Below are positions 44,104-53,115 of a stretch of 64,000 bases of DNA, in pieces. The stretch comes from JBMNQH01 sp050944035 (lineage in GTDB: Bacteria; Bacillota; Clostridia; Oscillospirales; Oscillospiraceae). Location: NCBI GenBank assembly GCA_050944035.1, contig JBMNQH010000009.1, positions 26,478-90,477 of the forward strand, in the 5' to 3' direction. The position numbers and the translations under genes were made by a program. Under the pieces are notes generated by a model. The model worked only from the letters and a program-made list of their open reading frames with translations. It was not told where the DNA came from and searched no databases. Position 1 is the first letter of the stretch, and every line of letters starts with the position of its first letter.

Positions 44104-45456
44104 ATGGCAAAAAAACTGACAAACGATGCTTCCATGGAGGCGTTTCATGATATCGAGCTCAGCAATATGAGTGCACAGGAACTCAAAAAGATGGCAGATG
44201 CGCTGATCGCGGAAGCAGACAAAGCCAAATCCGAACAAACAGAACAAAACCGTTCCAGTACGTCGGAAAAGCGTACGGCACGCAAAGCATCTCCCAAAAA
44301 AAGCAAAGAGGTTCTGTCGAAAAGCAACGAGGTCCCCGTGCCGGAAAAGACCAATGAAGAACGCCTGCAGGAACTGATCGATAAGGGCAAAAAGACCGGA
44401 AAACTCACATCCAAAGAGCTAATGGATGTTCTGGAAGATATGAATCTGGAGCCGGAACAGATCGATAAGTTCTATGATACCCTTGAAAATCTTGGAATTG
44501 AAACTGCCGGCGAGGACTATCTTGCACCAATTGATGAGGAAGCACTGCCCGCCATTCAGGAACTGGAAGAGCTGGAAGAGGTTACAGAGGAAGAAATGGT
44601 AGACACCGAAGCCATGGTGGACTCCTTTTCGACTGATGACCCGGTTCGTATGTATCTGAAAGAAATCGGTAAAGTCAATCTGCTGACCCCCGAAGAGGAA
44701 GTCCAGCTTGCGATCCGGATGTCTGAGGGCGATGAAGAGGCAAAACGTCGCATGGCAGAGGCCAACCTGCGTCTTGTTGTCTCGATTGCAAAGCGGTATG
44801 TTGGTCGCGGTATGCTGTTTCTGGATCTGATTCAGGAAGGCAATCTGGGCCTGATTAAGGCTGTTGAGAAGTTCGACTACACGAAAGGCTATAAGTTCTC
44901 TACTTATGCAACCTGGTGGATCCGTCAGGCAATCACCCGCGCCATTGCTGACCAGGCCCGTACCATTCGTATCCCAGTTCATATGGTAGAAACCATCAAC
45001 AAGGTGATCCGTGTTTCCCGCCAGCTGTTACAGGAATTGGGCCATGACCCCAGCGCTGAGGAAATCGCAGAAGAGATGGGCTTGCCGATCGAAAAGGTGC
45101 GCGATATTCTGAAAATCGCGCAGGAACCTGTTTCTCTTGAAACGCCAATTGGCGAAGAGGAGGACAGTCACCTTGGCGATTTCATCCCGGACGAGGATGC
45201 TTCGGAACCAAGTGAAGCCGCCTCCTTTACCCTGCTGAAAGAACAGCTGATGGAGGTTCTTTCCACGCTAACGCCAAGGGAGCAAAAGGTATTGGAACTC
45301 CGCTTCGGTATTACGGATGGCCGTACACGTACGCTGGAGGAAGTCGGGAAAGAATTCAATGTAACCCGCGAACGCATTCGTCAGATCGAGGCAAAGGCAC
45401 TGCGCAAACTGCGTCATCCCAGCCGCAGCAAAAAACTGCGGGATTTCTTGAATTAA
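44104..45456 (+). CDS. rpoD: Primary sigma factor RpoD (SigA)
   Basis: 450 residues. An N-terminal Lys/Ser/Glu-rich charged region includes region 1.1, then region 1.2 (DDPVRMYLKEIGKVNLLTPEEEVQLA). Region 2 is AEANLRLVVSIAKRYVGRGMLFLDLIQEGNLGLIKAVEKFDYTKGYKFSTYATWWIRQAI. Region 3 is ETINKVIRVSRQLLQELG, and region 4 is LTPREQKVLELRFGITDGRTRTLEEVGKEFNVTRERIRQIEAKAL. Directs RNA polymerase to TTGACA/TATAAT promoters, of the type proposed elsewhere here. Three bases after dnaG. Confidence 0.97.
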   Translation: MAKKLTNDASMEAFHDIELSNMSAQELKKMADALIAEADKAKSEQTEQNRSSTSEKRTARKASPKKSKEVLSKSNEVPVPEKTNEERLQELIDKGKKTGKLTSKELMDVLEDMNLEPEQIDKFYDTLENLGIETAGEDYLAPIDEEALPAIQELEELEEVTEEEMVDTEAMVDSFSTDDPVRMYLKEIGKVNLLTPEEEVQLAIRMSEGDEEAKRRMAEANLRLVVSIAKRYVGRGMLFLDLIQEGNLGLIKAVEKFDYTKGYKFSTYATWWIRQAITRAIADQARTIRIPVHMVETINKVIRVSRQLLQELGHDPSAEEIAEEMGLPIEKVRDILKIAQEPVSLETPIGEEEDSHLGDFIPDEDASEPSEAASFTLLKEQLMEVLSTLTPREQKVLELRFGITDGRTRTLEEVGKEFNVTRERIRQIEAKALRKLRHPSRSKKLRDFLN

Positions 45457-45637
45457 TCTTTTTCATATTTAAAAGCTTCCCTCTTCCTAGAATCTATCGT
45501 TTCTAAATTATCCGCGTCTTTATAATTTTTGACCAATTTCCCAACAATTTCCGATTGGGAAGTTGGTCTTTCTTTTGTGAATTCGAACATACTAAATGAT
45601 GAATCCGAATAAATTGTAAATTTCATGCAATTTGCTC

Positions 45638-45666
45638 TTGACATTCGATATACTCCGTGCTAAATT
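45638..45666 (+). promoter_or_regulatory. Promoter of the hrcA-dnaK operon
   Basis: TTGACA (45638-45643), 17-base spacer, TAAATT (45661-45666). The -10 overlaps the first bases of the CIRCE element, so HrcA binding would block polymerase. Confidence 0.75.
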
Positions 45667-45691
45667 AGCACTCAGATAGATCGAGTGCTAG
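45665..45691 (+). promoter_or_regulatory. CIRCE operator 1 (HrcA binding site)
   Basis: TTAGCACTC-N9-GAGTGCTAG, one base from the consensus TTAGCACTC-N9-GAGTGCTAA. Directly ahead of hrcA. Confidence 0.93.
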
Positions 45692-45714
45692 CACCCAAGC
45701 TAGCCAAGTGCTAA
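45688..45714 (+). promoter_or_regulatory. CIRCE-like operator 2, overlapping operator 1
   Basis: CTAGCACCC-N9-AAGTGCTAA, three mismatches to consensus with exact nine-base spacing. It shares CTAG (45688-45691) with operator 1, so the two sites are offset by 23 bases and end 14 bases before the hrcA start. Confidence 0.65.
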
Positions 45715-45728
45715 AATGAGGTGTCATT

Positions 45729-46805
45729 GTGGAAATCAGCGATCGCAAAAAGAAAATCCTTGCTGCTGTCATTGATGAATACATTACCACGGCGGAACCG
45801 GTTGGTTCCAAAACCATCGCACAAAATTCCGGACTCAATCTTTCCAGTGCGACCATTCGAAATGAAATGGCGGATCTGGAAGCAATGGGATTTTTGGAGC
45901 AACCGCATACGTCATCTGGTCGAGTCCCCTCTGCGCAGGGGTACCGCTTATATGTGAATCAGCTCATGCATCAGCACAAATTAACCATAGAAGAGACGCA
46001 GGTTATCAATAATTCATTGAATCTGAAAATGAAACAGCTGGATCACATTATTTCCAATGTGGGACAGCTCACCTCCCGCCTGACAAATTATCCGGCCTAT
46101 GCGCTTGCAGCACCGACTTTTTTAACAATTGCACGCTTTGACCTGATCTTTGTCGATGATAATTCCTTTATCATTGTCGTTCTGCTTGATAATCATTCTG
46201 TAAAGAATAAGCTAATACAGCTTCCCTTCCAGATTGATCCGGAACTGTTGCAAAAGCTTTCCGTTATGTTCAATACCAGCTTTACAGGACTGACAGAAGA
46301 TAACATCACCACTGCACTGATTCACTCGGTGGAACGGGCATCCGGAGATTGTCAGGGACTTGTTTCCATTATTTCCAGTTTTGCAATTGAGGTTTTGTCG
46401 GACACCAGCGCAGGTGAAGCGTTTGTTGCCGGTGCCTCTCACCTGCTTCGGCAACCTGAATTTCGGGATCCTGATAAAGCGCATCAGTTGATGAGCTATC
46501 TGTCAGATGAAGAAAAACTGTTGAACTTTTCAGATATTGACGACAGCCAGGATATTCAGGTTTTGATTGGCCCGGAAAACTTGGCAGATGAGTTAAAAGA
46601 TTCCAGTGTAATTATGGCAAGCTACAATGCCGGCGATAATATGCGCGGTTTAATTGGTGTTGTGGGCCCTACCAGAATGGACTACTCCAAGGTTGCTGCA
46701 AAGCTCAGCTATATTGCCAATGGTCTGAGCCGAATCCTCGGCGGCGATACGCTGCCCGGCCTTGATAATCCCCAGAATACAGGAGATGATATAGATGAGC
46801 AATAA
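45729..46805 (+). CDS. hrcA: Heat-inducible transcription repressor HrcA
   Basis: 358 residues from a GTG start (GAGGTGTCATT upstream). Winged-helix N-terminus RKKKILAAVIDEYITTAEPVGSKTIAQNSGLNLSSATIRNEMADLEAMGFLEQPHTSSGRVPSAQGYRLYV. GAF-like C-terminal domain with GPENLADELKDSSVIMASY and GVVGPTRMDYSKVAAKLSYI. Binds the CIRCE sites upstream and represses hrcA-grpE-dnaK-dnaJ; GroEL is its usual co-factor. Overlaps grpE by eleven bases. Confidence 0.97.
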   Translation: MEISDRKKKILAAVIDEYITTAEPVGSKTIAQNSGLNLSSATIRNEMADLEAMGFLEQPHTSSGRVPSAQGYRLYVNQLMHQHKLTIEETQVINNSLNLKMKQLDHIISNVGQLTSRLTNYPAYALAAPTFLTIARFDLIFVDDNSFIIVVLLDNHSVKNKLIQLPFQIDPELLQKLSVMFNTSFTGLTEDNITTALIHSVERASGDCQGLVSIISSFAIEVLSDTSAGEAFVAGASHLLRQPEFRDPDKAHQLMSYLSDEEKLLNFSDIDDSQDIQVLIGPENLADELKDSSVIMASYNAGDNMRGLIGVVGPTRMDYSKVAAKLSYIANGLSRILGGDTLPGLDNPQNTGDDIDEQ

Positions 46806-47334
46806 GAAAAAAAGCACACCCCAGGAAGAAACACCAAAGGAAGAAATTCTAAACGGTGAAGTTTTGGAAACAGAAGAGTCTGCAGAAGAAACAGAGGCAA
46901 AAAGCAACCCCCTGGAAGCAGAACTCGCAGCAGAGCATGACCGGTATCTCCGAATGCTAGCAGAGTATGACAATTTCCGCAAACGGAGTCAGAAAGAGCG
47001 CGAATCCATCTGCTCCGATGTACGAGCAGACACGGTTTCCCGCTTCTTGCCCGTTTATGATAATCTGCTCCGCGCAGTACAGCAGGCAACGGATGACGAG
47101 GCATATCTTCGCGGCGTTGAAATGATCCTTGACCAGATGAAAGAGACCATGGCAAAGCTTGGCGTCACGGAAATTGAAGCTGTGGGCAAACCGTTTAATC
47201 CGGATCTGCACAATGCGGTGATGCATATTGAAGATGAAAACTACGGTGAGAATGAGATCATCCAGGAATTCCAGAAAGGGTTTCTGCTGGGCGATAAAGT
47301 GATCCGATTCTCCATGGTCCAAGTTGCAAATTAA
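46795..47334 (+). CDS. grpE: Nucleotide exchange factor GrpE
   Basis: 179 residues. A charged, coiled-coil-prone N-terminus is followed by the GrpE core: EHDRYLRMLAEYDNFRKRSQKERE, RFLPVYDNLLRAVQQA, and the signature FNPDLHNAVMHIED ... EIIQEFQKGFLLGDKVIRFSMVQVAN. Releases ADP from DnaK. Start overlaps hrcA; 42 bases to dnaK. Confidence 0.97.
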   Translation: MSNKKKSTPQEETPKEEILNGEVLETEESAEETEAKSNPLEAELAAEHDRYLRMLAEYDNFRKRSQKERESICSDVRADTVSRFLPVYDNLLRAVQQATDDEAYLRGVEMILDQMKETMAKLGVTEIEAVGKPFNPDLHNAVMHIEDENYGENEIIQEFQKGFLLGDKVIRFSMVQVAN

Positions 47335-47376
47335 CATTAGAAATGACACATTCTTTTGATATAGGAGGAATTAAAA

Positions 47377-49251
47377 ATGAGTAAAATTATCGGTATTGAC
47401 CTTGGTACGACCAATTCTTGTGTATCCGTTATTGAAGGCGGCAATCCCGTTGTAATTGCAAATGCAGAAGGCAACCGCACCACCCCCTCCGTTGTTGCAT
47501 TTTCCAAGACCGGTGAACGTATGATCGGTCAGGTTGCAAAGCGTCAGGCGATTACCAATCCCGACCGGACCATCAGCTCCATCAAGCGTGAGATGGGCTC
47601 TAACTATAAAGTCACCATTGACGGTAAGGCTTATACACCGCAGGAAATCTCCGCAATGATTCTGCAAAAGCTGAAGGCAGATGCAGAAGCTTATATCGGC
47701 TCCCCTGTTACCGAAGCAGTTATCACTGTTCCTGCATACTTCACAGACAGCCAGCGTCAGGCCACCAAGGATGCAGGCCGTATCGCAGGTCTGGACGTCA
47801 AACGTATTATCAACGAACCCACTGCTGCTGCTCTAGCTTACGGTCTTGAAAATGAATCCGATCAGAAAATCATGGTCTATGACCTTGGCGGTGGTACCTT
47901 TGATGTTTCCGTCCTAGAAATCGGTGACGGTGTTATCGAAGTTCTGGCAACCGCAGGTAATAACCGTCTCGGCGGCGACGACTTCGATGAATGTGTTACC
48001 AAATATCTCCTGGAAGAGTTCAAGAAAGCAGAAGGCATCGACCTTTCGGCTGACAGAGTCGCAATGCAGAGACTGCGTGAAGCCGCTGAAAAAGCAAAGA
48101 TCGAGCTTTCCGGCGTCACCACTTCCAACATCAATCTCCCCTACATCACAGCAGATGCAACCGGCCCCAAACATCTGGATGTTACTCTCAGCCGTGCAAA
48201 GTTCAATGAGCTGACTCATCATCTCGTTGAGATGACTATGGGACCTGTTCGCCAGGCACTGTCTGACTCCGGTCTGTCCGCTGGCGAACTCTCCAAGATT
48301 CTGCTGGTCGGCGGCTCCTCCCGTATCCCCGCGGTGCAGGAAGCTGTTAAGAATATCACTGGCAAAGAAGCATTCAAAGGCATCAACCCCGATGAATGTG
48401 TCGCAATCGGTGCTGCAATTCAGGGCGGCGTTCTCAGTCCCGATGAAGACATGGGTGGCATCCTCCTCCTCGATGTTACACCGTTGTCCCTCGGTATTGA
48501 AACCCTTGGCGGTGTCTGCACCAAGCTGATTGAGCGCAACACCACCATTCCCACCAGTAAGAGCCAGATTTTCTCTACTGCGGCCGATTTCCAGACCTCC
48601 GTTGAAATCAATGTCTTACAGGGTGAACGTGAGATGGCTCAATACAATAAGAGCTTGGGTCGCTTCCATCTGGATGGCATTGCTCCGGCACGCCGCGGTG
48701 TTCCGCAGATCGAAGTCAAGTTCGACATCGATGCCAACGGCATTGTCAACGTCTCCGCAAAGGATATGGGCACCGGTAAGGAACAGAAGATCACCATCAC
48801 CTCTTCCTCCAACCTCTCGAAGGAAGATATCGATAAGGCAGTCAAGGAAGCGGAACAGTTTGCCGCTGAGGATGCAAAGCGCAAAGAAGAAATTGATATC
48901 CGTAACCAGGGAGATCAGATGGTCTATCAGACCGAGAAAACACTCGAAGAAATGGGCGATAAGATCGATGCAGCTGATAAGACAGAAATCGACGGTGCTC
49001 TCGCAAAACTGAAAGAAGCACTGAACGGTACTGACAGCGCTGCGATCAAAGCAGAGACGGAAGCACTGACCCAGGTATTCTATAAGGTTTCCGAAAAGCT
49101 TTACGCACAGGCAGATCCTCAGGCTGCACAGGGCGGCGCTGGTGCTGCCGGCAGCGCTGGTTATACCGACGGAAATGCCGGTACCGGTACAAGCAACGAT
49201 CAGCAGTATTATGACGCCGACTATGAAGTCGTAGACGACGATAATAAGTAA
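47377..49251 (+). CDS. dnaK: Chaperone DnaK (Hsp70)
   Basis: 624 residues. IGIDLGTTNSCVSVIEGG, VPAYFTDSQRQATKDAGRIAGL, IMVYDLGGGTFDVSVLE, ILLVGGSSRIPAVQEAVK and the substrate-binding domain (LLLDVTPLSLGIETLGGV) are all present. The Gly/Ala-rich tail ends in DADYEVVDDDNK, the usual EEVDDD-like end. ATP-dependent folding chaperone, heat-induced through HrcA. Ribosome site ATAGGAGGAATTAAAA. Confidence 0.98.
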   Translation: MSKIIGIDLGTTNSCVSVIEGGNPVVIANAEGNRTTPSVVAFSKTGERMIGQVAKRQAITNPDRTISSIKREMGSNYKVTIDGKAYTPQEISAMILQKLKADAEAYIGSPVTEAVITVPAYFTDSQRQATKDAGRIAGLDVKRIINEPTAAALAYGLENESDQKIMVYDLGGGTFDVSVLEIGDGVIEVLATAGNNRLGGDDFDECVTKYLLEEFKKAEGIDLSADRVAMQRLREAAEKAKIELSGVTTSNINLPYITADATGPKHLDVTLSRAKFNELTHHLVEMTMGPVRQALSDSGLSAGELSKILLVGGSSRIPAVQEAVKNITGKEAFKGINPDECVAIGAAIQGGVLSPDEDMGGILLLDVTPLSLGIETLGGVCTKLIERNTTIPTSKSQIFSTAADFQTSVEINVLQGEREMAQYNKSLGRFHLDGIAPARRGVPQIEVKFDIDANGIVNVSAKDMGTGKEQKITITSSSNLSKEDIDKAVKEAEQFAAEDAKRKEEIDIRNQGDQMVYQTEKTLEEMGDKIDAADKTEIDGALAKLKEALNGTDSAAIKAETEALTQVFYKVSEKLYAQADPQAAQGGAGAAGSAGYTDGNAGTGTSNDQQYYDADYEVVDDDNK

Positions 49252-49370
49252 AGCACGCTGTAAAAAAGAAAGAATGGCATAATTGACACAACGGCAGGGC
49301 GAAATTCGCCACTGCCGTGTGTTCATGATAGAGGATTTGCCCCTGCATCCATAACCGGGAGAAATGATAT

Positions 49371-50513
49371 ATGGCTGACCAAAAACGTGATTATTATGAA
49401 GTGCTCGGCGTTGACAAAAACGCATCAGATGCCGAGATCAAAAAAGCATACCGAAAGCTCGCAAAAGAAAACCATCCGGATCTCCATCCCAACGATAAAG
49501 CCTGTGAGGCGAAATTCAAAGAGGCCAATGAGGCCTATGAGGTTTTGTCCGACTCTGAAAAACGCGCAAAATACGATCAATTCGGCCACGCCGCTTTTGA
49601 CCCCAATGCAGGCGCTGGCAGCGGTGGATTCAGCGACTTTGGCGATATCGGCGACATCTTCGGGAACATTTTCGGTGGCGGCGGCGGTTTTGGCGATATC
49701 TTCGGCGGCGGTGGACGTCGAAACGGTCCACAGCGCGGAGAAAGTATCCGTACCGGTATCACCGTTACCTTTGAAGAGGCAGCATTTGGGTGCACAAAAG
49801 AGATCAATATTTCTCGCGTAGAGGAATGTGATACCTGCCACGGCTCCGGCTGTGCCAACGGAACCACCCCTGAGGTCTGTTCGAACTGCCGCGGCACCGG
49901 CACTGTTCGGGGGCAGCAACGCACTGCTTTTGGTGTATTTTCTACCACGACCGCCTGCCCAAAGTGCGGGGGTTCCGGTAAAATTATTCATCAGCCCTGT
50001 ACCTCTTGTAATGGCAACGGCAATCTTCGCAAACAGCGCAAGATTTCTGTCAACATCCCGGCCGGGATTGACAATGGGCAAACCATTTCCCTTCGTGGCC
50101 AGGGGCATGCGGGCAGCAATGGCGGAGGTACCGGTGATCTACTGGTCACCATTGGCGTCAAACCCCACCGTGATTTTGAACGTGAAGGTACTTCGGTTCT
50201 CTTCTCAATGCCCATCAGTATCGTCCAAGCGACGCTTGGCGCCGAAGTCGAGGTTCCTACGCTGGACGGTAAAGTGAAATACAATATTCCAGAAGGAACG
50301 CAAACCGGTACAGTATTTCGTCTGCGCGGAAAAGGTATTCCATATCTGCGTGGCAACGGACGCGGCGATCAGTTCGTCACTGTCAATCTTGTTACACCAA
50401 CGAAGCTCTCAGAGGAGCAGAAGGAACTGTTGCGCAAGTTTGGAGAAGCCACCGGGACCAACGAAGCGCCAAAACATAAAGGCATTTTTGAAAAAAAGAA
50501 AAAGAAAAAATAA
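49371..50513 (+). CDS. dnaJ: Chaperone DnaJ (Hsp40)
   Basis: 380 residues. J-domain with HPD (KENHPDLHPNDK), Gly/Phe-rich region (residues 77-120), and a zinc-finger domain with four CxxCxGxG-type repeats: CDTCHGSG, CSNCRGTG, CPKCGGSG, CTSCNGNG. Two beta domains and a Lys-rich tail follow (FEKKKKKK). It stimulates DnaK ATPase. It is 119 bases after dnaK and ends the operon. Confidence 0.97.
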   Translation: MADQKRDYYEVLGVDKNASDAEIKKAYRKLAKENHPDLHPNDKACEAKFKEANEAYEVLSDSEKRAKYDQFGHAAFDPNAGAGSGGFSDFGDIGDIFGNIFGGGGGFGDIFGGGGRRNGPQRGESIRTGITVTFEEAAFGCTKEINISRVEECDTCHGSGCANGTTPEVCSNCRGTGTVRGQQRTAFGVFSTTTACPKCGGSGKIIHQPCTSCNGNGNLRKQRKISVNIPAGIDNGQTISLRGQGHAGSNGGGTGDLLVTIGVKPHRDFEREGTSVLFSMPISIVQATLGAEVEVPTLDGKVKYNIPEGTQTGTVFRLRGKGIPYLRGNGRGDQFVTVNLVTPTKLSEEQKELLRKFGEATGTNEAPKHKGIFEKKKKKK

Positions 50514-50517
50514 CAGT

Positions 50518-50574
50518 GAGAAAGGGATGCTTTTTTCGCTGGCAATCGCCTGCGGAAATGCTCCCTTTCTTTTC
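50518..50574 (+). terminator. Terminator after dnaJ
   Basis: Arms AGAAAGGGATGC / GCTCCCTTTCT with a long loop and TTTTC; weaker than the other terminators here. Confidence 0.6.
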
Positions 50575-50576
50575 TA

Positions 50577-50604
50577 TTGAAACCCATCATAAATGTAGTA
50601 TAAT
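50577..50604 (+). promoter_or_regulatory. Promoter of the APH-like kinase gene
   Basis: TTGAAA, 16-base spacer, perfect TATAAT, 50 bases before the start codon. Confidence 0.65.
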
Positions 50605-50654
50605 ACAATTGATTTATCAAAGATTTTAACGAAAAGAAAGGAACATCTGCTTTT

Positions 50655-51410
50655 ATGAATCTGGATCATGTAATTGCTGTCCGTTCTAAAAAGACCATTT
50701 ACCGTGATGGCGATATGGCAATTAAGGTGTTTGACAGAGATTATCTTCGTACTGACGTGTTGAACGAAGCACTCAATCAGGCTCGTGCAGAAAAAACTGA
50801 CATTCACGTCCCAAAAATATATGAAGTAGCAAAGCACGATGGTAAATGGGCCATTATTTCTGAGTTTATCGAAGGTGAAACCCTTTCACATCTGATGCGG
50901 GACACACCGGAAAAATTTGATGATTATATGGAGTTTTTCGTAAAACTTCAGGCGCAGGTGCACTGCCAGAAATCGCCCATGCTCAGCCGGATGCGGGACA
51001 AAGTTCGGATGCGTCTGCTTGCGCTGGAAGATTTGGATGCAACAACACGATTTGATCTCATCCTTCGTCTGGAAGATATGCCACGATACAATGCTGTCTG
51101 TCACGGCGATTTTCATCCCAGCAATATTATCATCAAGGCGGATGGTACACCCTACATTCTGGACTGGTCCCACGCCGTTCAGGGCAATGCCGCCGGCGAT
51201 ATCGCTATCAGCTATCTGATGCTGATGATTTCGCATGGCGAGGAGGTCTCAAAAAAGTATCTGGATATTGTAGAACGTGTTTATCCTCAAATCCCACGTA
51301 CGGAAATTCTGCACTGGCTTCCCATTGCTGCTGCTTATCTGGCAATTAAGTGGAAAGGAAACACCAAAGAACTCTTATTAAGCAAGGTTGACTACGACTT
51401 TTATCAATAA
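50655..51410 (+). CDS. Aminoglycoside phosphotransferase-fold kinase
   Basis: 251 residues. APH/choline-kinase fold: nucleotide-binding segment KTIYRDGDMAIKVFDRDYL, hinge IISEFIEGETLSHLM, the catalytic loop CHGDFHPSNIIIKADG (Asp as base, Asn for Mg) and the DFG-equivalent YILDWSHAVQGNAAGDIA. The APH family includes small-molecule kinases for choline, homoserine and antibiotics; nothing here points to resistance. 15 bases ahead of the hydrogenase gene on the same strand and likely co-transcribed, though a functional link is not obvious. Confidence 0.85.
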   Translation: MNLDHVIAVRSKKTIYRDGDMAIKVFDRDYLRTDVLNEALNQARAEKTDIHVPKIYEVAKHDGKWAIISEFIEGETLSHLMRDTPEKFDDYMEFFVKLQAQVHCQKSPMLSRMRDKVRMRLLALEDLDATTRFDLILRLEDMPRYNAVCHGDFHPSNIIIKADGTPYILDWSHAVQGNAAGDIAISYLMLMISHGEEVSKKYLDIVERVYPQIPRTEILHWLPIAAAYLAIKWKGNTKELLLSKVDYDFYQ

Positions 51411-51425
51411 AGGGAGGACTCCGTT

Positions 51426-52853
51426 ATGAGAAAATTTGATACCAAAGTTCAGGATCTGAAATATCAGGTTTTACGTGAGGTTGCCTCCAGCGCTTTTGAG
51501 GACAATCTGCTCACTACCATCCACGACATTCCTAAAACTATCATCCCCGGTAAAGAATCAACCATGCGTTGCTGTGTTTACAAAGAACGTGCTATCCTGT
51601 CAGAACGTGTCAAATTGGCCGTCGGCGGCAATAAGCTCCATAAAAACGTCATCGAGGTCATTGATATTGCCTGCGATGAATGCCCCGTCGGTGGGTATTT
51701 TGTAACGGATATCTGCCGCGGCTGTATCGCACATCACTGTCAGGAGGCATGCCGTCGAAAAGCAATTACCTTTGACGAATCTTTGAAAGCACACATTAAC
51801 AAAGATCTTTGTGTGGAATGCGGTCTGTGCGCAAAGGTCTGTCCTTACGATGCAATCAGCAACCGTCAGCGGCCATGTGAGCGCGCCTGCAAAGTCAACG
51901 CGATTAAGATGGACGAGCACACCAAAGCAGCGGTCATTGAGGATGATAAGTGCATCGCCTGTGGCGCCTGTGCTTTTCTTTGCCCCTTTGGCGCCATCAC
52001 AGATAAGAGCTATATTTTAAACGCCGTTGATCTCATCCAGCGCTGTCACAACAACAAACATTTTCATCTATACGCCATCGTCGCGCCGGCAATTGCCAGC
52101 CAGTTCCGCTATGCAGAATTGGGACAGCTCATCACCGGCATCCGGATGCTTGGATTCTATAAGGTGATGGAAGTTGCGCTCGGTGCTGATATTGTCGCAA
52201 TGGAAGAATCCAAAGAACTGGAGGAAAAGGGCTTTCTTACCTCCTCCTGCTGTCCTGCTTTTGTAGATTACATTCACAAGCATTTTCCCTCTATGGTGGA
52301 ACACATCTCTCATAATCCCTCTCCTATGGTTGCGATTGCAAAACAGATTAAAGATTCCGATCCCGATGCAAAGGTTATCTTTATCGGTCCCTGTACTGCC
52401 AAGAAAATGGAAGCAAGAAAAAAGGAAGTTCGTCCTTATGTTGACTGCGTTCTGACCTTTGAGGAACTGCAGGCACTGCTTGACAGCCGAAATATTGATT
52501 TGCCATCTCTCGCAATTTCCAAACTGGATGAGGCGTCTGGCTTTGGACGTAATTTCGCACACAGCGGCGGCGTCTCCGCTGCAGTCAAGCAGGCATTACA
52601 GGAACGCGGTTCTACCTTTGAGGTCAAGCCGGAAATCTGCGACGGCATCGATGCCTGTCGTCTGGCACTGACCCGCGCCTCGAAAGGCCGCGCCAGAGGG
52701 AACTTCATTGAAGGCATGGCCTGCACGGGCGGTTGTGTAAACGGTGCTGGCTGTCTTTCTCACAGCGACAGAAACGTAGATATGATTATCAAACATGGTG
52801 ACATTGCCTCCGCAGAAACCATTCGCATGGCCTTACAACAATTTGATGAATAA
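51426..52853 (+). CDS. [FeFe]-hydrogenase, monomeric group B-like
   Basis: 475 residues. An N-terminal cysteine-rich domain (CDECPVGG, CRGCIAHHCQEAC) and two ferredoxin-type clusters (CVECGLCAKVCP with a later CERAC, and CIACGACAFLCP) feed electrons to the H-cluster domain. H-cluster motifs are TSSCCPAFVDYI (L1), IGPCTAKKMEA (L2) and GMACTGGCVNGAGC (L3). The Ala-Phe after CCP in L1 and the compact size point to group B (family uncertain without a tree) rather than the TSCCPGW bifurcating enzymes. H2 evolution, uptake or sensing is possible. HydEFG maturases are not in the window. Ribosome site AAAGGGAGGACTCCGTT; a strong terminator follows. Confidence 0.88.
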   Translation: MRKFDTKVQDLKYQVLREVASSAFEDNLLTTIHDIPKTIIPGKESTMRCCVYKERAILSERVKLAVGGNKLHKNVIEVIDIACDECPVGGYFVTDICRGCIAHHCQEACRRKAITFDESLKAHINKDLCVECGLCAKVCPYDAISNRQRPCERACKVNAIKMDEHTKAAVIEDDKCIACGACAFLCPFGAITDKSYILNAVDLIQRCHNNKHFHLYAIVAPAIASQFRYAELGQLITGIRMLGFYKVMEVALGADIVAMEESKELEEKGFLTSSCCPAFVDYIHKHFPSMVEHISHNPSPMVAIAKQIKDSDPDAKVIFIGPCTAKKMEARKKEVRPYVDCVLTFEELQALLDSRNIDLPSLAISKLDEASGFGRNFAHSGGVSAAVKQALQERGSTFEVKPEICDGIDACRLALTRASKGRARGNFIEGMACTGGCVNGAGCLSHSDRNVDMIIKHGDIASAETIRMALQQFDE

Positions 52854-52873
52854 AACACTGAAAATCTCTCAGG

Positions 52874-52912
52874 ACACCTCAGATTACCGGAAATCCGGTA
52901 ATCTGAGGTGTT
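52874..52912 (+). terminator. Hydrogenase terminator
   Basis: 17-base perfect arms ACACCTCAGATTACCGG / CCGGTAATCTGAGGTGT, four-base loop, T-run. Confidence 0.93.
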
Positions 52913-53010
52913 TACTGTTTTTTCTCCAAAAACGTCCAATCCTCACTTCAATCGACTTTCAAAGAATAGAACTTTTTCGCAAAACCTTATTAAAACTCTC
53001 ACTTCATACA

Positions 53011-53039
53011 TGGACAGAAAATAAAAAGTGTAGTATACT
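53011..53039 (+). promoter_or_regulatory. Candidate promoter of the PHP phosphatase gene
   Basis: TGGACA, 17-base spacer, TATACT, 77 bases before the TTG start. Confidence 0.55.
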
Positions 53040-53115
53040 TTGGCATATACACAGGGTTTTAAATTACGCATCTCCTTCTCGGAGTTGGGTATTGTTCTGA
53101 AGGGAGTGGACAACA

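Noticed and set aside
50655..51410. Reading the APH-fold kinase as an antibiotic-resistance gene
   Set aside because: Only the general catalytic motifs are shared; context is housekeeping and no aminoglycoside-specific features are visible.
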